A stretch of DNA of 64,000 nucleotides from an uncultured Amphritea sp. GTDB taxonomy: Bacteria > Pseudomonadota > Gammaproteobacteria > Pseudomonadales > Balneatricaceae. Numbering within the stretch: the stretch's first letter is position 1; each line of letters starts with the position of its first letter. Location of the stretch: contig NZ_CAKZLP010000068.1 in the NCBI RefSeq assembly GCF_937127095.1, positions 49,358-113,357 of the forward strand. Direction: 5' to 3'. The notes under the pieces were generated by a model. It saw nothing but the letters and a program-made list of their open reading frames with translations, ran no database searches and was not told the origin of the DNA. Both the position numbers and the translations under genes were made by a program. Below are positions 50,697 to 59,322 of the stretch, piece by piece.

Positions 50697-52043
50697 TCAC
50701 TCGGGAAGCTCAAGATCGGCACGCCGCGGCAGCATCACCTGCACTTCCAGCCCACCCAGATTTGCTGAAGAGCCCAACATAAAACGCCCCTGGTACTGAC
50801 GTACAATCTCAGCAATGATACTCATACCCAGGCCATGTCCACTGGTTGACTCATCAAGACGTTCGCCCCGATTCATCAGTCGTTCACGGGCCTCAGGAGC
50901 GATTCCCGGGCCATCATCCTCAACCACCAGCTCAAGACAATGGTCATCCATAAGCGCCTTGATACGGATCTGACTCTGCGCCCACTTACTGGCATTATCC
51001 AGCAGATTTCCCATCAGCTCGACCAGATCATCCCGCTCGCCAGGGAAATAGCTTTTTGCACTGATATCCAGATCAAAGACTAACGCTTTCTCCCGATAGA
51101 TCGCTTTGAGGGTTCGGATCAGCTTTTCCAGCTCCTCCCCTACATAGATCCGCTGCCCCGGCAACGCTGCACCGGCGATCCGTGCCCGGGTCAGCTCACG
51201 CTCGATCATCTCCCGCAGCCGTGCAGACTGCTCTTTGATCGGTTGTCCCTGTGGGTTGTTCTGCTCCAGCAAGGTATCAATATGCCGGTCGATTACCGTA
51301 AGCGGGGTTTTCGCCGCGTGGGCCAGGTTGCCAACCGCATTGCGGGAACGCTGTAAACGCAGCTCCATATTCTGCACCAGATAGTTAATCTCGGTGACCA
51401 GCGGCTCAATCTCGGTGGTATTGGTCGGTGAAAGCTGGCGGATATCGCCGGCTTTAAGCCGCGATATATCCTGCTTCACTTCGGTCAGCGAGCACAGGCC
51501 ACGACGAATAATAAAGATCTGCAATGCCAACAGGATGATCAGGCCAACCAAACCCAGCCCCGCCAATAACCATCCCAGCTGACTCAGAGATTGTTCAATT
51601 CGACTGATATCTTCAGCCAAAACCACCTGAATCTCACGCCCCTGCTTCATGAAGGTCTTTGAGTACACCAGTGTCGGCTTATGATCCTGCTGAATCAGGC
51701 GGATATTCTCCTGACCGATATCCTGCCCCTCTTCAACGGGGATCTGCCCATCCCAGAGAGAGCGGGAGTAAAACCACTTACCATCCACAGAGACCTGATA
51801 ATAATGTCCCGACATCGGCTGCTGATACACCGAAGAGGTGTTATCCACATTGATACGCCAACCGGCGCCAATATCCATCTCTACCGCACGCAGTACAGTA
51901 TAAGCATCACTGGTCAGGCGCGCGGCGACAAAGTCATAGGCCATCTGCCGCAAAAACCAGCTCTGTCCCACCCAGAAAAGACTGAACAGAATCAGCGTCA
52001 CCGCAATGAAGTTAACGTTAAGCCGGGACTGTATCGACCTCAA
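50697..52043 (-). CDS. Two-component sensor histidine kinase (PhoQ/QseC-like)
   Basis: This 448-residue inner-membrane kinase has two helices (about 15-31 and 168-190), a 140-residue periplasmic sensor and HAMP-like linker, then the H-box NLAHAAKTPLTVIDRHIDTL, the N-box ELMGNLLDNASKWAQ and the G-box DDGPGIAPEARE with GHGLGMSI. The H-box HAAKTP resembles PhoQ rather than the usual HELRTP. The stimulus is unknown. Its start overlaps the regulator gene stop by four bases. Confidence 0.92.
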   Translation of the reverse strand: MRSIQSRLNVNFIAVTLILFSLFWVGQSWFLRQMAYDFVAARLTSDAYTVLRAVEMDIGAGWRINVDNTSSVYQQPMSGHYYQVSVDGKWFYSRSLWDGQIPVEEGQDIGQENIRLIQQDHKPTLVYSKTFMKQGREIQVVLAEDISRIEQSLSQLGWLLAGLGLVGLIILLALQIFIIRRGLCSLTEVKQDISRLKAGDIRQLSPTNTTEIEPLVTEINYLVQNMELRLQRSRNAVGNLAHAAKTPLTVIDRHIDTLLEQNNPQGQPIKEQSARLREMIERELTRARIAGAALPGQRIYVGEELEKLIRTLKAIYREKALVFDLDISAKSYFPGERDDLVELMGNLLDNASKWAQSQIRIKALMDDHCLELVVEDDGPGIAPEARERLMNRGERLDESTSGHGLGMSIIAEIVRQYQGRFMLGSSANLGGLEVQVMLPRRADLELPE

Positions 52044-52702
52044 CGGCTGGCTCCGAATACATAACCCTGACCCCGCTTGGTGGAAATCATCTCGTGGCCG
52101 ATCTTTTTACGTAACATTTTGATATACGCTTCCACCACATTGCTGTCGTTTTCAGCGCAATCATCATACATATGTTCGACTAACTGCAGCTTTGACAATA
52201 TCCGCCCCGGGTTATGCATCATATAACGCAGCAGGCGGTACTCAGTACCCGTCAGAGCGATCTCTCTACCCTCTGATATAACCGACTGAGTATTTTCATC
52301 CAGCGTCAGGCCCGAGGTTTCCAGTTGTGATGTTATCTGCTGATTGGCACGCCGCAACAGGGCGGTCATCCGTGCCAGTAACTCTTCTGTATGAAAGGGC
52401 TTGGGCAAGTAATCATCCGCACCGGCATCAAAGCCGTCGACCCGCTCCTGCCAGGCACTTCGGGCCGTCAGCACCAACACAGGGATATTGTTTTTCCCGG
52501 CCCGCCAATTGCGCAACACGTCCAGACCGGAGCGGTCAGGTAGTCCAAGATCCAGCACCACCAGATCATAGATATCCTCTTTACCCATGACCTCACCATC
52601 AATACCATTGACGGCCAGATCAACGGCATAGCCATGCTTCGCCAGTGAGCTTTTCAGTTCCGGCCCCAGCGCCGCATCATCTTCCACTAAAAGAATACGC
52701 AT
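52040..52702 (-). CDS. OmpR-family response regulator (PhoP/QseB-like)
   Basis: This 220-residue protein has a receiver domain with MRILLVEDDAALGPELKSSL, the phospho-Asp in LVVLDLGLPDRSGLDVL and Lys in ADDYLPKPFHTEE, and a C-terminal winged helix (LTGTEYRLLRYMMHNPGRIL ... RGQGYVFG). It overlaps the kinase gene by four bases and lies 14 bp after a PepSY-domain gene. The order PepSY-regulator-kinase is common in Gammaproteobacteria. Confidence 0.95.
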   Translation of the reverse strand: MRILLVEDDAALGPELKSSLAKHGYAVDLAVNGIDGEVMGKEDIYDLVVLDLGLPDRSGLDVLRNWRAGKNNIPVLVLTARSAWQERVDGFDAGADDYLPKPFHTEELLARMTALLRRANQQITSQLETSGLTLDENTQSVISEGREIALTGTEYRLLRYMMHNPGRILSKLQLVEHMYDDCAENDSNVVEAYIKMLRKKIGHEMISTKRGQGYVFGASR

Positions 52703-52716
52703 CTATCCGTACTTCC

Positions 52717-53040
52717 CTATTTAATATCCCGAACAACCGGATCAACGACATTGCCATTACGGGCATCGACATAGAGCATCGACACCATGCCATCTACACC
52801 GGCTATCTCCATCTCATAGATATAGGACTGCTCTTTTTGCAGCAGATGGGTATCAATAATCTTGCCTTCAGACAAGGTACTTACCAGCTGCATCAGCTCG
52901 GTCATTGAAAGAATCTCGCCAGCCTGCACCAGCAGGCGGCACTCTTCGGCATCCAGTGTTTTCATCCCGATACCTTCACTGTGCAAAGCGGGGGATGCCA
53001 GCAGGTATAAAAATACAATTTTAATCATCAAAGCTTTCAT
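52717..53040 (-). CDS. PepSY domain exported protein
   Basis: This 107-residue protein has a signal peptide (MKALMIKIVFLYLLASPALH) and one PepSY domain: AGEILSMTELMQLVSTLSEG then KIIDTHLLQKEQSYIYEMEI and VDARNGNVVDPVVRDIK. PepSY proteins are small periplasmic modules that often pair with PhoPQ-like sensors. ATG 53040 is chosen with GGAG five bases upstream; a longer in-frame version (53127) lacks a signal peptide at its N-terminus and is rejected. Confidence 0.85.
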   Translation of the reverse strand: MKALMIKIVFLYLLASPALHSEGIGMKTLDAEECRLLVQAGEILSMTELMQLVSTLSEGKIIDTHLLQKEQSYIYEMEIAGVDGMVSMLYVDARNGNVVDPVVRDIK

Positions 53041-53300
53041 AGTTACTCCACTGCCAGCCGCAACAGCCACATGGTTCTCGGTATCAGTATACAGCGATTT
53101 GGCCTCAGGCTTTGCAGCCCGGGTCACGATCTACCTGGTCATCAGTACACTGTAATTTTACAAATATACCGATATCAGGCCCGAATCGTTATCAGACTAC
53201 CCACAAAGATTAGCAGCGATGTCTGAATTCAAACTGAAAGAAGAGGGTAAGACCGAAGGAAGGCGAACTGACAACAGCCCGGGAAAAGCACTGAACGAAA

Positions 53301-53774
53301 CTAAAAGAACAGCGTTAACAGCTGCAGACATACCAGTGCCATCAGGCCCGCCAGCACATCATCAAGCATAATACCCAGGCCACCGGCCACTTGCTTGTCC
53401 GCCCAACTGATGGGCCAGGGTTTAATAATATCGAACAGGCGAAACAGCACAAAGCCGATCACAATCCAGAGCCATCCTGGCGGTGCGGCAAACATCGTTA
53501 TCCAGTAGCCAACAAACTCATCCCAGACAATGCCGCCGTGATCATGCACCCCCATATCGTCAGAGGTTTTACCGCACAAGTAGATACCGACAACAAAGGT
53601 AATCACTAAAACCACGGCATACCAGGCAAGAGAGAGCGGCTGAATCAGCAAGAACAGTGGAATAGCAGCCACAGTACCGGCAGTACCCGGTGCCCAGGGA
53701 GAGGCACCGCTACCCAGACCAAACGCGAGAAAATGGACTGGGTTTCGCCATACAGACGCGGGGGCCTGGTTCAT
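53301..53774 (-). CDS. pgpA: Phosphatidylglycerophosphatase A PgpA
   Basis: This 157-residue inner-membrane phosphatase has several helices and the conserved segments FGLGSGASPWAPGTAGTVAA, DHGGIVWDEFVGYW and FRLFDIIKPWPISWADK. It dephosphorylates phosphatidylglycerophosphate in phospholipid synthesis. It overlaps the end of thiL by four bases and ends the nrdR-to-pgpA gene string. Confidence 0.94.
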   Translation of the reverse strand: MNQAPASVWRNPVHFLAFGLGSGASPWAPGTAGTVAAIPLFLLIQPLSLAWYAVVLVITFVVGIYLCGKTSDDMGVHDHGGIVWDEFVGYWITMFAAPPGWLWIVIGFVLFRLFDIIKPWPISWADKQVAGGLGIMLDDVLAGLMALVCLQLLTLFF

Positions 53775-54751
53775 TTGTGTATCCCTTTATCTGGAAAATG
53801 GTTATAACCCTGTGGCGTCACCGGCCAGACCTTGCCATCCTCCGCCAAAAGGATACCCGGGGTTGCCGATATCTGCCCGATACAGGTGACTGCAACGCTG
53901 TGATCATGCAGCGCCCAGGCCAGCGTAGGTTCAAGCAGCGCCGGTACGGTAAAACAGAGTTCAAAATCTTCGCCGCCAGTCAGAGCCCATTGCCGCGACT
54001 GCTTCTCGCCAACCCAGTGATACAACTCCTGGGAGATCGGCAGTTCCGCCGGATTGAGCATCACGCCGACCTGACTGGCGACAAGAATATGGTTAAGATC
54101 CGCCAGCAAGCCATCAGAAATATCGATCGCAGCAGTGGCAAATTCAGCGATCAGCAATGCAGTACTAATGCGGGGCTCCGGGCAATAAAAACGGTGTTGC
54201 AGGTAAGGCACCTGCTCGCCATGGATATTTTGCAGCAGGGTCTCAAGCCCCCCTTTTGAATCCCCCAGCGTGCCGGTGACAAAAACCCGGTCGCCCGGAC
54301 GGGCACCACTGCGCAGCAGTGCTTTATTGGCAGCGGTCCAGCCATGTACCTGAATGCTCAGGGTTAACGGCCCCCGGGTAGTGTCTCCACCCACCAGCTG
54401 AATACCGTAATCACGGGCAAGCTCGCCAAGCCGGGTACTAAAGGCCCGTAACCAAATTGGATTCGTGTCAGGCAGAGTCAGTGCCAGCGTAAAAAAGGCG
54501 GGAGTTGCCGCCATGGCGGCAAGATCACTGAGTGCAGCACCCAGCAAACGCGAGGCGACTTTGTCGCCAGAGGTACCGGGCAGAAAGTGAACACCCTCAA
54601 CCATGGTATCGATTGAAACTACCAGATCCCGCTTAGCGGGCGGAGTAATTACAGCGCAATCATCCCCCACAGAAAGACGAACCGACCCTGTCCGGTCTGC
54701 TCCCAGATCGGAGAAATAGTTCCGGATCAGTTCAAACTCATCTGTGGCCAC
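53771..54751 (-). CDS. thiL: Thiamine-monophosphate kinase ThiL
   Basis: This 326-residue kinase makes thiamine diphosphate from thiamine monophosphate. Conserved motifs are LIRNYFSDLGADRTGSVRLS then VGDDCAVITPP, VEGVHFLPGTSGDKVASRLL and TTAIDISDGLLADLNHIL (here reading TAAIDISDGLLADLNHIL). The start is the GTG at 54751, six bases after the nusB stop. The order nusB-thiL-pgpA is conserved in Gammaproteobacteria. Confidence 0.95.
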   Translation of the reverse strand: MATDEFELIRNYFSDLGADRTGSVRLSVGDDCAVITPPAKRDLVVSIDTMVEGVHFLPGTSGDKVASRLLGAALSDLAAMAATPAFFTLALTLPDTNPIWLRAFSTRLGELARDYGIQLVGGDTTRGPLTLSIQVHGWTAANKALLRSGARPGDRVFVTGTLGDSKGGLETLLQNIHGEQVPYLQHRFYCPEPRISTALLIAEFATAAIDISDGLLADLNHILVASQVGVMLNPAELPISQELYHWVGEKQSRQWALTGGEDFELCFTVPALLEPTLAWALHDHSVAVTCIGQISATPGILLAEDGKVWPVTPQGYNHFPDKGIHK

Positions 54752-54757
54752 TATCGA

Positions 54758-55234
54758 TCAGTTACCGCGCTTCGCATTAATTTCAGTCATACGTACCCGT
54801 GCAGCCAGCTTATCCAGTATGCCGTTAACATACTTATGACTTTCGGTTGCACCGAAGATTTTTGCCAGATCAACGCTTTCATTAATCACGACTTTATACG
54901 GTACGACGATACGATAGATCAGTTCAAAACTGCCGATACGCAGCACGGCACGCTCGATCGGATCAAGATCAGACAAAGCCCGATCCAGAAACGGCTCATA
55001 GGCTCTGTCGAGCTCAGCTACGTTAGCAGGTACGCCATGTAACAGCTCGTTGAACAGGCTCAGATCGGTGCCGGACATATCATTATCCATGCGGAACTGC
55101 AGCTCAATATCGCTGACCGCATTACCGGACATCTCCCACTGATACAACGCCTGGAGGGCGAAGCTTCGGGCGGCCCGGCGCATCTCTGTATGAGACGCTT
55201 TTTTTGCCTTTTTAGGTGCAGGAGTGTCGCTCAT
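54758..55234 (-). CDS. nusB: Transcription antitermination factor NusB
   Basis: This 158-residue RNA-binding protein acts with NusE in antitermination of rRNA operons. Recognisable segments are ARSFALQALYQWEMSGNAVS, LDRALSDLDPIERAVLRIGS and VVINESVDLAKIFGATESHK. A Lys-rich N-terminus (MSDTPAPKKAKKASHTEMRR) precedes the domain. ATG 55234 begins one base after the ribH stop, with GAGG six bases upstream; a longer in-frame version reading into ribH is rejected. Confidence 0.95.
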   Translation of the reverse strand: MSDTPAPKKAKKASHTEMRRAARSFALQALYQWEMSGNAVSDIELQFRMDNDMSGTDLSLFNELLHGVPANVAELDRAYEPFLDRALSDLDPIERAVLRIGSFELIYRIVVPYKVVINESVDLAKIFGATESHKYVNGILDKLAARVRMTEINAKRGN

Positions 55235-55235
55235 C

Positions 55236-55709
55236 TTAAACCTCAAGCTGACGCAGCAGACTGACCATTTCCAGCGCAGACAGTGCAGCTTCTGCACCTT
55301 TATTACCCGCTTTAGTACCGGAACGTTCAATCGCCTGCTCAATAGAGTTAACTGTCAGGATACCGTTGGCCACAGGAATACCATATTCCAGGGATACCTG
55401 AGCCACACCTTTGGAGCTCTCTCCGGACACGTATTCAAAGTGTGGTGTACCCCCACGGATAACCGCACCCAACGCGATGATGGCATCATCTTTTTTCTGC
55501 GCGGCGATCTTCTGTACCGCTAATGGAATCTCAAATGCACCCGGCACCCGAACCACTCGGATCTTTTCTTCCGCGATACCATGACGCTTGAGGGTATCAA
55601 TTGCACCGTCCAGCAGACTCTCTACCACAAAGCTGTTAAAACGACCGACAACAATCGCGTACTGACCATTACCGGTCAGGAAATCACCTTCAATATACTG
55701 TACTGACAT
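55236..55709 (-). CDS. ribH: 6,7-dimethyl-8-ribityllumazine synthase RibH
   Basis: This 157-residue enzyme joins the pyrimidine and the C4 precursor to make lumazine. It has AIVVGRFNSFVVESLLDGAI, VVRVPGAFEIPLAVQKIA, ALGAVIRGGTPHFEYVSGES and ANGILTVNSIEQAIERSGTK. ATG 55709 (MSVQYIEG) is chosen; a six-residue longer version overlaps the ribBA stop. It follows ribBA by five bases. Confidence 0.96.
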   Translation of the reverse strand: MSVQYIEGDFLTGNGQYAIVVGRFNSFVVESLLDGAIDTLKRHGIAEEKIRVVRVPGAFEIPLAVQKIAAQKKDDAIIALGAVIRGGTPHFEYVSGESSKGVAQVSLEYGIPVANGILTVNSIEQAIERSGTKAGNKGAEAALSALEMVSLLRQLEV

Positions 55710-55714
55710 ATTCT

Positions 55715-56833
55715 TTACTCTTCGCATGCAATGTAATCAACAATCTCAAGATCAAAACCGGAGATTGCATTAAATTTCATAGGTGAACTCAGCACCCGCA
55801 TCTTTCCTACCCCCAGATCCCGCAGGATCTGGGAACCGGTACCCACCGTCAGGTAGGAACCGGAAGCACTTATATTATGCTGACGGATCTTTTTCTCAGT
55901 GTTGAGCATCTGATTCAAGGCATCGCCCAGATCGACACGCACACCGGTATCCAGCAGCAACACCACGCCCTTACCTTCATCCGCCACTTTTTGCAGCGCA
56001 CGACGCATCGTCCACTTCAACTCTTCACCCTGCGCCGCACCCACCACGTCACGCAGCACTTCGGTCCGCAGGTGAACCCGTACCGGGGTCGGCTCTTCAG
56101 GGGTGATATCGCCGAGCGTCAGCGCCATATGGGTACAGTTCTGAATCTCATCCAGATAGGTAACAAAATTAAAATCACCAAACTCAGTCGGCAGCACCCC
56201 TTCGCTCTCGCGCATCACCGTATGTTCATTGGTGGTACGATAATGGATCAGATCGGCAATAGTCCCGATCTTCAGATTATGCTTCTGGGCAAACTCCTCC
56301 AGATCGGGGCGACGCGCCATGGTGCCATCGTCATTCATGATCTCAACAATCGCCGCCGCAGGCGTCATCCCGGCCAGACGCGCCAGATCACAGCCTGCTT
56401 CGGTATGGCCTGCGCGGCTTAAAACACCACCCGGCTGCGCCATCAGCGGGAAGATATGACCCGGCTGGACGATATCTTCAGGCTTGGCATCCGCGCGCAC
56501 CGCGGTGCGTACGGTATGCGCACGGTCCGCAGCGGAGATTCCGGTGGTCACACCCTGAGCCGCTTCGATTGACATCGTAAAGTTGGTGGAAAACTGTGCA
56601 CCATTGCTCTGCACCATCAATGGCAATTTAAGCTGCTGACAACGTTCACGGGTAAGCGTCAGGCAGATCAGTCCGCGGGCATGCTTTGCCATAAAGTTGA
56701 TATCATCGGCACGCACCATCTCCGCAGCGATCACCAGGTCACCTTCGTTTTCCCGGTCTTCGTCATCCATCAGGATAACCATTTTGCCCTGACGGATATC
56801 TTCTATCAGTTCCTGTGGGGTATTCAGTTCCAT
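55715..56833 (-). CDS. ribBA: Bifunctional-type RibBA with degenerate GTP-cyclohydrolase half
   Basis: This 372-residue protein has an intact N-terminal DHBP synthase domain (RibB): VILMDDEDRENEGDLVIAAE, HTEAGCDLARLAGMTPAAAI. The C-terminal RibA-like domain (about 205-372) lacks the Cys residues of the zinc site: the expected CxGDxFxSxRCDC is replaced by RTEVLRDVVGAAQGEELKWT. The RibA activity is thus likely absent, and the stand-alone ribA at 49954-50586 supplies it. This pattern is common in Gammaproteobacteria. It precedes ribH by five bases. Confidence 0.94.
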   Translation of the reverse strand: MELNTPQELIEDIRQGKMVILMDDEDRENEGDLVIAAEMVRADDINFMAKHARGLICLTLTRERCQQLKLPLMVQSNGAQFSTNFTMSIEAAQGVTTGISAADRAHTVRTAVRADAKPEDIVQPGHIFPLMAQPGGVLSRAGHTEAGCDLARLAGMTPAAAIVEIMNDDGTMARRPDLEEFAQKHNLKIGTIADLIHYRTTNEHTVMRESEGVLPTEFGDFNFVTYLDEIQNCTHMALTLGDITPEEPTPVRVHLRTEVLRDVVGAAQGEELKWTMRRALQKVADEGKGVVLLLDTGVRVDLGDALNQMLNTEKKIRQHNISASGSYLTVGTGSQILRDLGVGKMRVLSSPMKFNAISGFDLEIVDYIACEE

Positions 56834-56857
56834 TAACCTAAAGCCTCTGTTGCCGTA

Positions 56858-57535
56858 CTAGCGGCGGTTCAGGAAACCCGCTGTAGCGAGGGTAGCCATA
56901 CTCACCCCGCCCGCCGTTTCCGTTAAATTATGTTCAGCATCATCGGTGTAGTTGATCAGTCGTTCCATATAGCGGGCGATGATATCCACTTCGAGATGTA
57001 CTTTCCGACCAGACTGATAGCTGGCTATTATAGTTTCCTGCGCCGTATGCGGCACAATATTCAGATCAAAAACATGCCCTTCAACCGCATTCGCCGTCAG
57101 ACTGACACCATCTACTGTGATTGAGCCTTTCGCAGCGATATAGCGGGCAATCGCTTTCGGCGCACTGATCTTATAGCGGATGGAGCGAGCGTCCGCTTCA
57201 ATCGATACCACTTCCCCCAGTCCATCCACATGGCCGGTGACAATATGACCACCAAAGCGGGTGGTCGGTTGCATCGCTTTTTCCAGATTCACCCGTTCAC
57301 CCGGTGAAAGATCCGGAAACCGGGTATGTACCAGTGTCTCCCGCGATACGTCTGCCCAGAAACCATCACCGGGCAGTGCCACCGCAGTCAGGCAGACGCC
57401 ATTCACCGCAATACTGTCACCCAGTTTAACATCGGTAAGATCCAGATCACCGGTGCGGATATACAGGCGCAGGTCACCCTGCACCTCTTCTGCTGCGGCA
57501 ATCACACCGACCGCTTCAATTATTCCGGTAAACAT
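56858..57535 (-). CDS. ribE: Riboflavin synthase alpha chain RibE
   Basis: This 225-residue enzyme dismutates two lumazines into riboflavin. It contains MFTGIIEAVGVIAAAEEVQG, the repeated lumazine-binding blocks GDSIAVNGVCLTAVALPGDG and GSITVDGVSLTANAVEGHVF, and FGGHIVTGHVDGLGEVV. It ends 24 bp before ribBA and starts two bases after the ribD stop. The C-terminal 25 residues are Thr/Ala-rich and extend past the family core. Confidence 0.95.
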   Translation of the reverse strand: MFTGIIEAVGVIAAAEEVQGDLRLYIRTGDLDLTDVKLGDSIAVNGVCLTAVALPGDGFWADVSRETLVHTRFPDLSPGERVNLEKAMQPTTRFGGHIVTGHVDGLGEVVSIEADARSIRYKISAPKAIARYIAAKGSITVDGVSLTANAVEGHVFDLNIVPHTAQETIIASYQSGRKVHLEVDIIARYMERLINYTDDAEHNLTETAGGVSMATLATAGFLNRR

Positions 57536-57537
57536 CT

Positions 57538-58659
57538 TTATTTCTCCAGCTCAGGGGTCAGCGTCAGACGCAGATCATCCCCAAGCATCCGGCTATCAAC
57601 GAGAGTAAGTTTTTTCTGCTCACTCATTTTATCCAGCGGCAGCTGAAACATCGGCAAAGCACTGCTGCCCAATAGTTTCATCGCCTGATAAAGTACCAGC
57701 TCATCCACCAGCCCCGCCTCAATAAAGGCCCCGGCCAGGGTAGCACCGGTTTCCACCAGCACCTCATTACACTCTCTACGCGCCAGCTCCTGCAGCAGCA
57801 GGTGCAGATCGATACCGCCCTGCTCTGCTGACAGTTTGAGCCACTCGGCCGACTCGATATCAGCCATAAAAGCGGGAGCATCGACGCAACTGACAATCAG
57901 GGTGCGCCCCGGCAGACGTAACATTTTTGCCTGTTGCGGCATCCGGCCGGTACTGTCCAGCACCACCCTTAGCGGTTGGCGGGCAGCCACTTCAGCAGCA
58001 TTATCCAGCCCCAGCTCGGTTTGCCGAACATTGAGTGACGCATCATCACTGATAATCGAGCCGACACCGCTGATCACGGCGGAACTGCGCGCCCGCAACC
58101 GCTGTACATCCTGACGGGCCAGTGGCCCGGTAATCCATTGGCTCTCACCGGATGCCATCGCCGTTCGGCCATCCAGACTGGCAGCCATTTTAAGCCGGAC
58201 AAATGGCATTTTCGTTGCCATCCGTTTAATAAATCCCGGATTCAGCGCCCGACACTGACTCTCCATCAGGCCAACACGCACGTTTATTCCAGCCTGTTGC
58301 AGTTTACCAATACCATTACCGGAAACTCGCGGATTTGGATCAACCATACCCACAACAACATCACTTACCCCCGCCGCGATCAGCGCATCGGCACAGGGCG
58401 GGGTTTTACCAAAATGGCTACAGGGCTCCAGGGTGACATAAGCGGTGCAGCCTTTCGCCTGTTCGCCCGCACTGCGCAGAGCGTTAACCTCGGCGTGGCC
58501 CTCACCCGCTTTACGGTGGTAACCTTCAGCGATCAGCTGGCCATCTTTGACCAGCACGCAACCCACCCGCGGATTGGGCTCCGTAGTGTAGAGTCCCTGC
58601 CAGGCGATCTGCACCGCACGGGACATAAAGGTATGATCTGCAACACTCCACTCTGCCAT
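57538..58659 (-). CDS. ribD: Bifunctional deaminase/reductase RibD
   Basis: This 373-residue protein has an N-terminal deaminase domain with the zinc site GEGHAEVNALRSAGEQAKGC and VTLEPCSHFGKTPPCADALI, and a C-terminal reductase domain with RLKMAASLDGRTAMASGESQ and NEVLVETGATLAGAFIEAGL. It performs two steps of riboflavin synthesis. It starts five bases after the nrdR stop and ends two bases before ribE. No FMN riboswitch was seen upstream of the cluster. Confidence 0.96.
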   Translation of the reverse strand: MAEWSVADHTFMSRAVQIAWQGLYTTEPNPRVGCVLVKDGQLIAEGYHRKAGEGHAEVNALRSAGEQAKGCTAYVTLEPCSHFGKTPPCADALIAAGVSDVVVGMVDPNPRVSGNGIGKLQQAGINVRVGLMESQCRALNPGFIKRMATKMPFVRLKMAASLDGRTAMASGESQWITGPLARQDVQRLRARSSAVISGVGSIISDDASLNVRQTELGLDNAAEVAARQPLRVVLDSTGRMPQQAKMLRLPGRTLIVSCVDAPAFMADIESAEWLKLSAEQGGIDLHLLLQELARRECNEVLVETGATLAGAFIEAGLVDELVLYQAMKLLGSSALPMFQLPLDKMSEQKKLTLVDSRMLGDDLRLTLTPELEK

Positions 58660-58664
58660 GCCGC

Positions 58665-59141
58665 TTACTCTGCCTGAACGGCATCCTCTTTCTGTTCTGA
58701 CAGCCGGTCGATCTCTTCTTTGAATTCGTTGATATCCTGGAAACTGCGATACACCGATGCAAACCGCACATAGGCGACCTGATCCAGCTTACGCAGCTGA
58801 CTCATCACCGCTTCACCCACCGTACGGGAGGGCAACTCACGCTCACCGGTGGCCCGCAGTTGCTGTTTGATACGGCTGATACAGGCTTCGATATCTTCAA
58901 CACTAACGGGACGTTTCTCCACCGCGCGTTGAATACCGGCACGCAATTTATCTTCATCGAAAGGTTGGCGGGTGCCATCGGCTTTAATCAGACGGGGCAT
59001 CAGAAGCTCTGCAGCTTCGTAGGTGGTATACCGCTCATGACAGGTGATACATTCGCGCCGACGACGAATCTGCTGACCTTCTGCCACCAGGCGTGAATCA
59101 ACCACCTTGGTTTCATGGGCATTACAGAACGGACAGTACAT
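58665..59141 (-). CDS. nrdR: Transcriptional repressor NrdR
   Basis: This 158-residue repressor of ribonucleotide reductase genes has the zinc ribbon MYCPFCNAHETKVVDSRLVA ... RRRRECITCHERYTTYE with four Cys, and an ATP-cone domain (LIKADGTRQPFDEDKLRAGI). It is the first gene of the nrdR-ribD-ribE-ribBA-ribH-nusB-thiL-pgpA string, an order widespread in Gammaproteobacteria. The gap to glyA is 181 bp. Confidence 0.97.
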   Translation of the reverse strand: MYCPFCNAHETKVVDSRLVAEGQQIRRRRECITCHERYTTYEAAELLMPRLIKADGTRQPFDEDKLRAGIQRAVEKRPVSVEDIEACISRIKQQLRATGERELPSRTVGEAVMSQLRKLDQVAYVRFASVYRSFQDINEFKEEIDRLSEQKEDAVQAE

Positions 59142-59322
59142 ATATCATCCTCAAAGAGCGTGGCTGCGCTTTCAGCCTGAAAAGAGCGATTCATCGTTTA
59201 TATAAGAGCTTTTTAAAAGAGCTTCTTATAAGTGCCTTTTATAAGCGTTTATATAAACAACCGGGGCGCACAAGGCGCCCCGATAGGGAAACTGATAGTA
59301 AAACAGTTTCTATTGTAACGGT

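Noticed and set aside
58600..59322. Possible FMN riboswitch upstream of the riboflavin genes
   Set aside because: The gap before nrdR-ribD was read for the conserved RFN-element blocks and none was recognised; only AT-rich runs of TTATATAAG type are seen.
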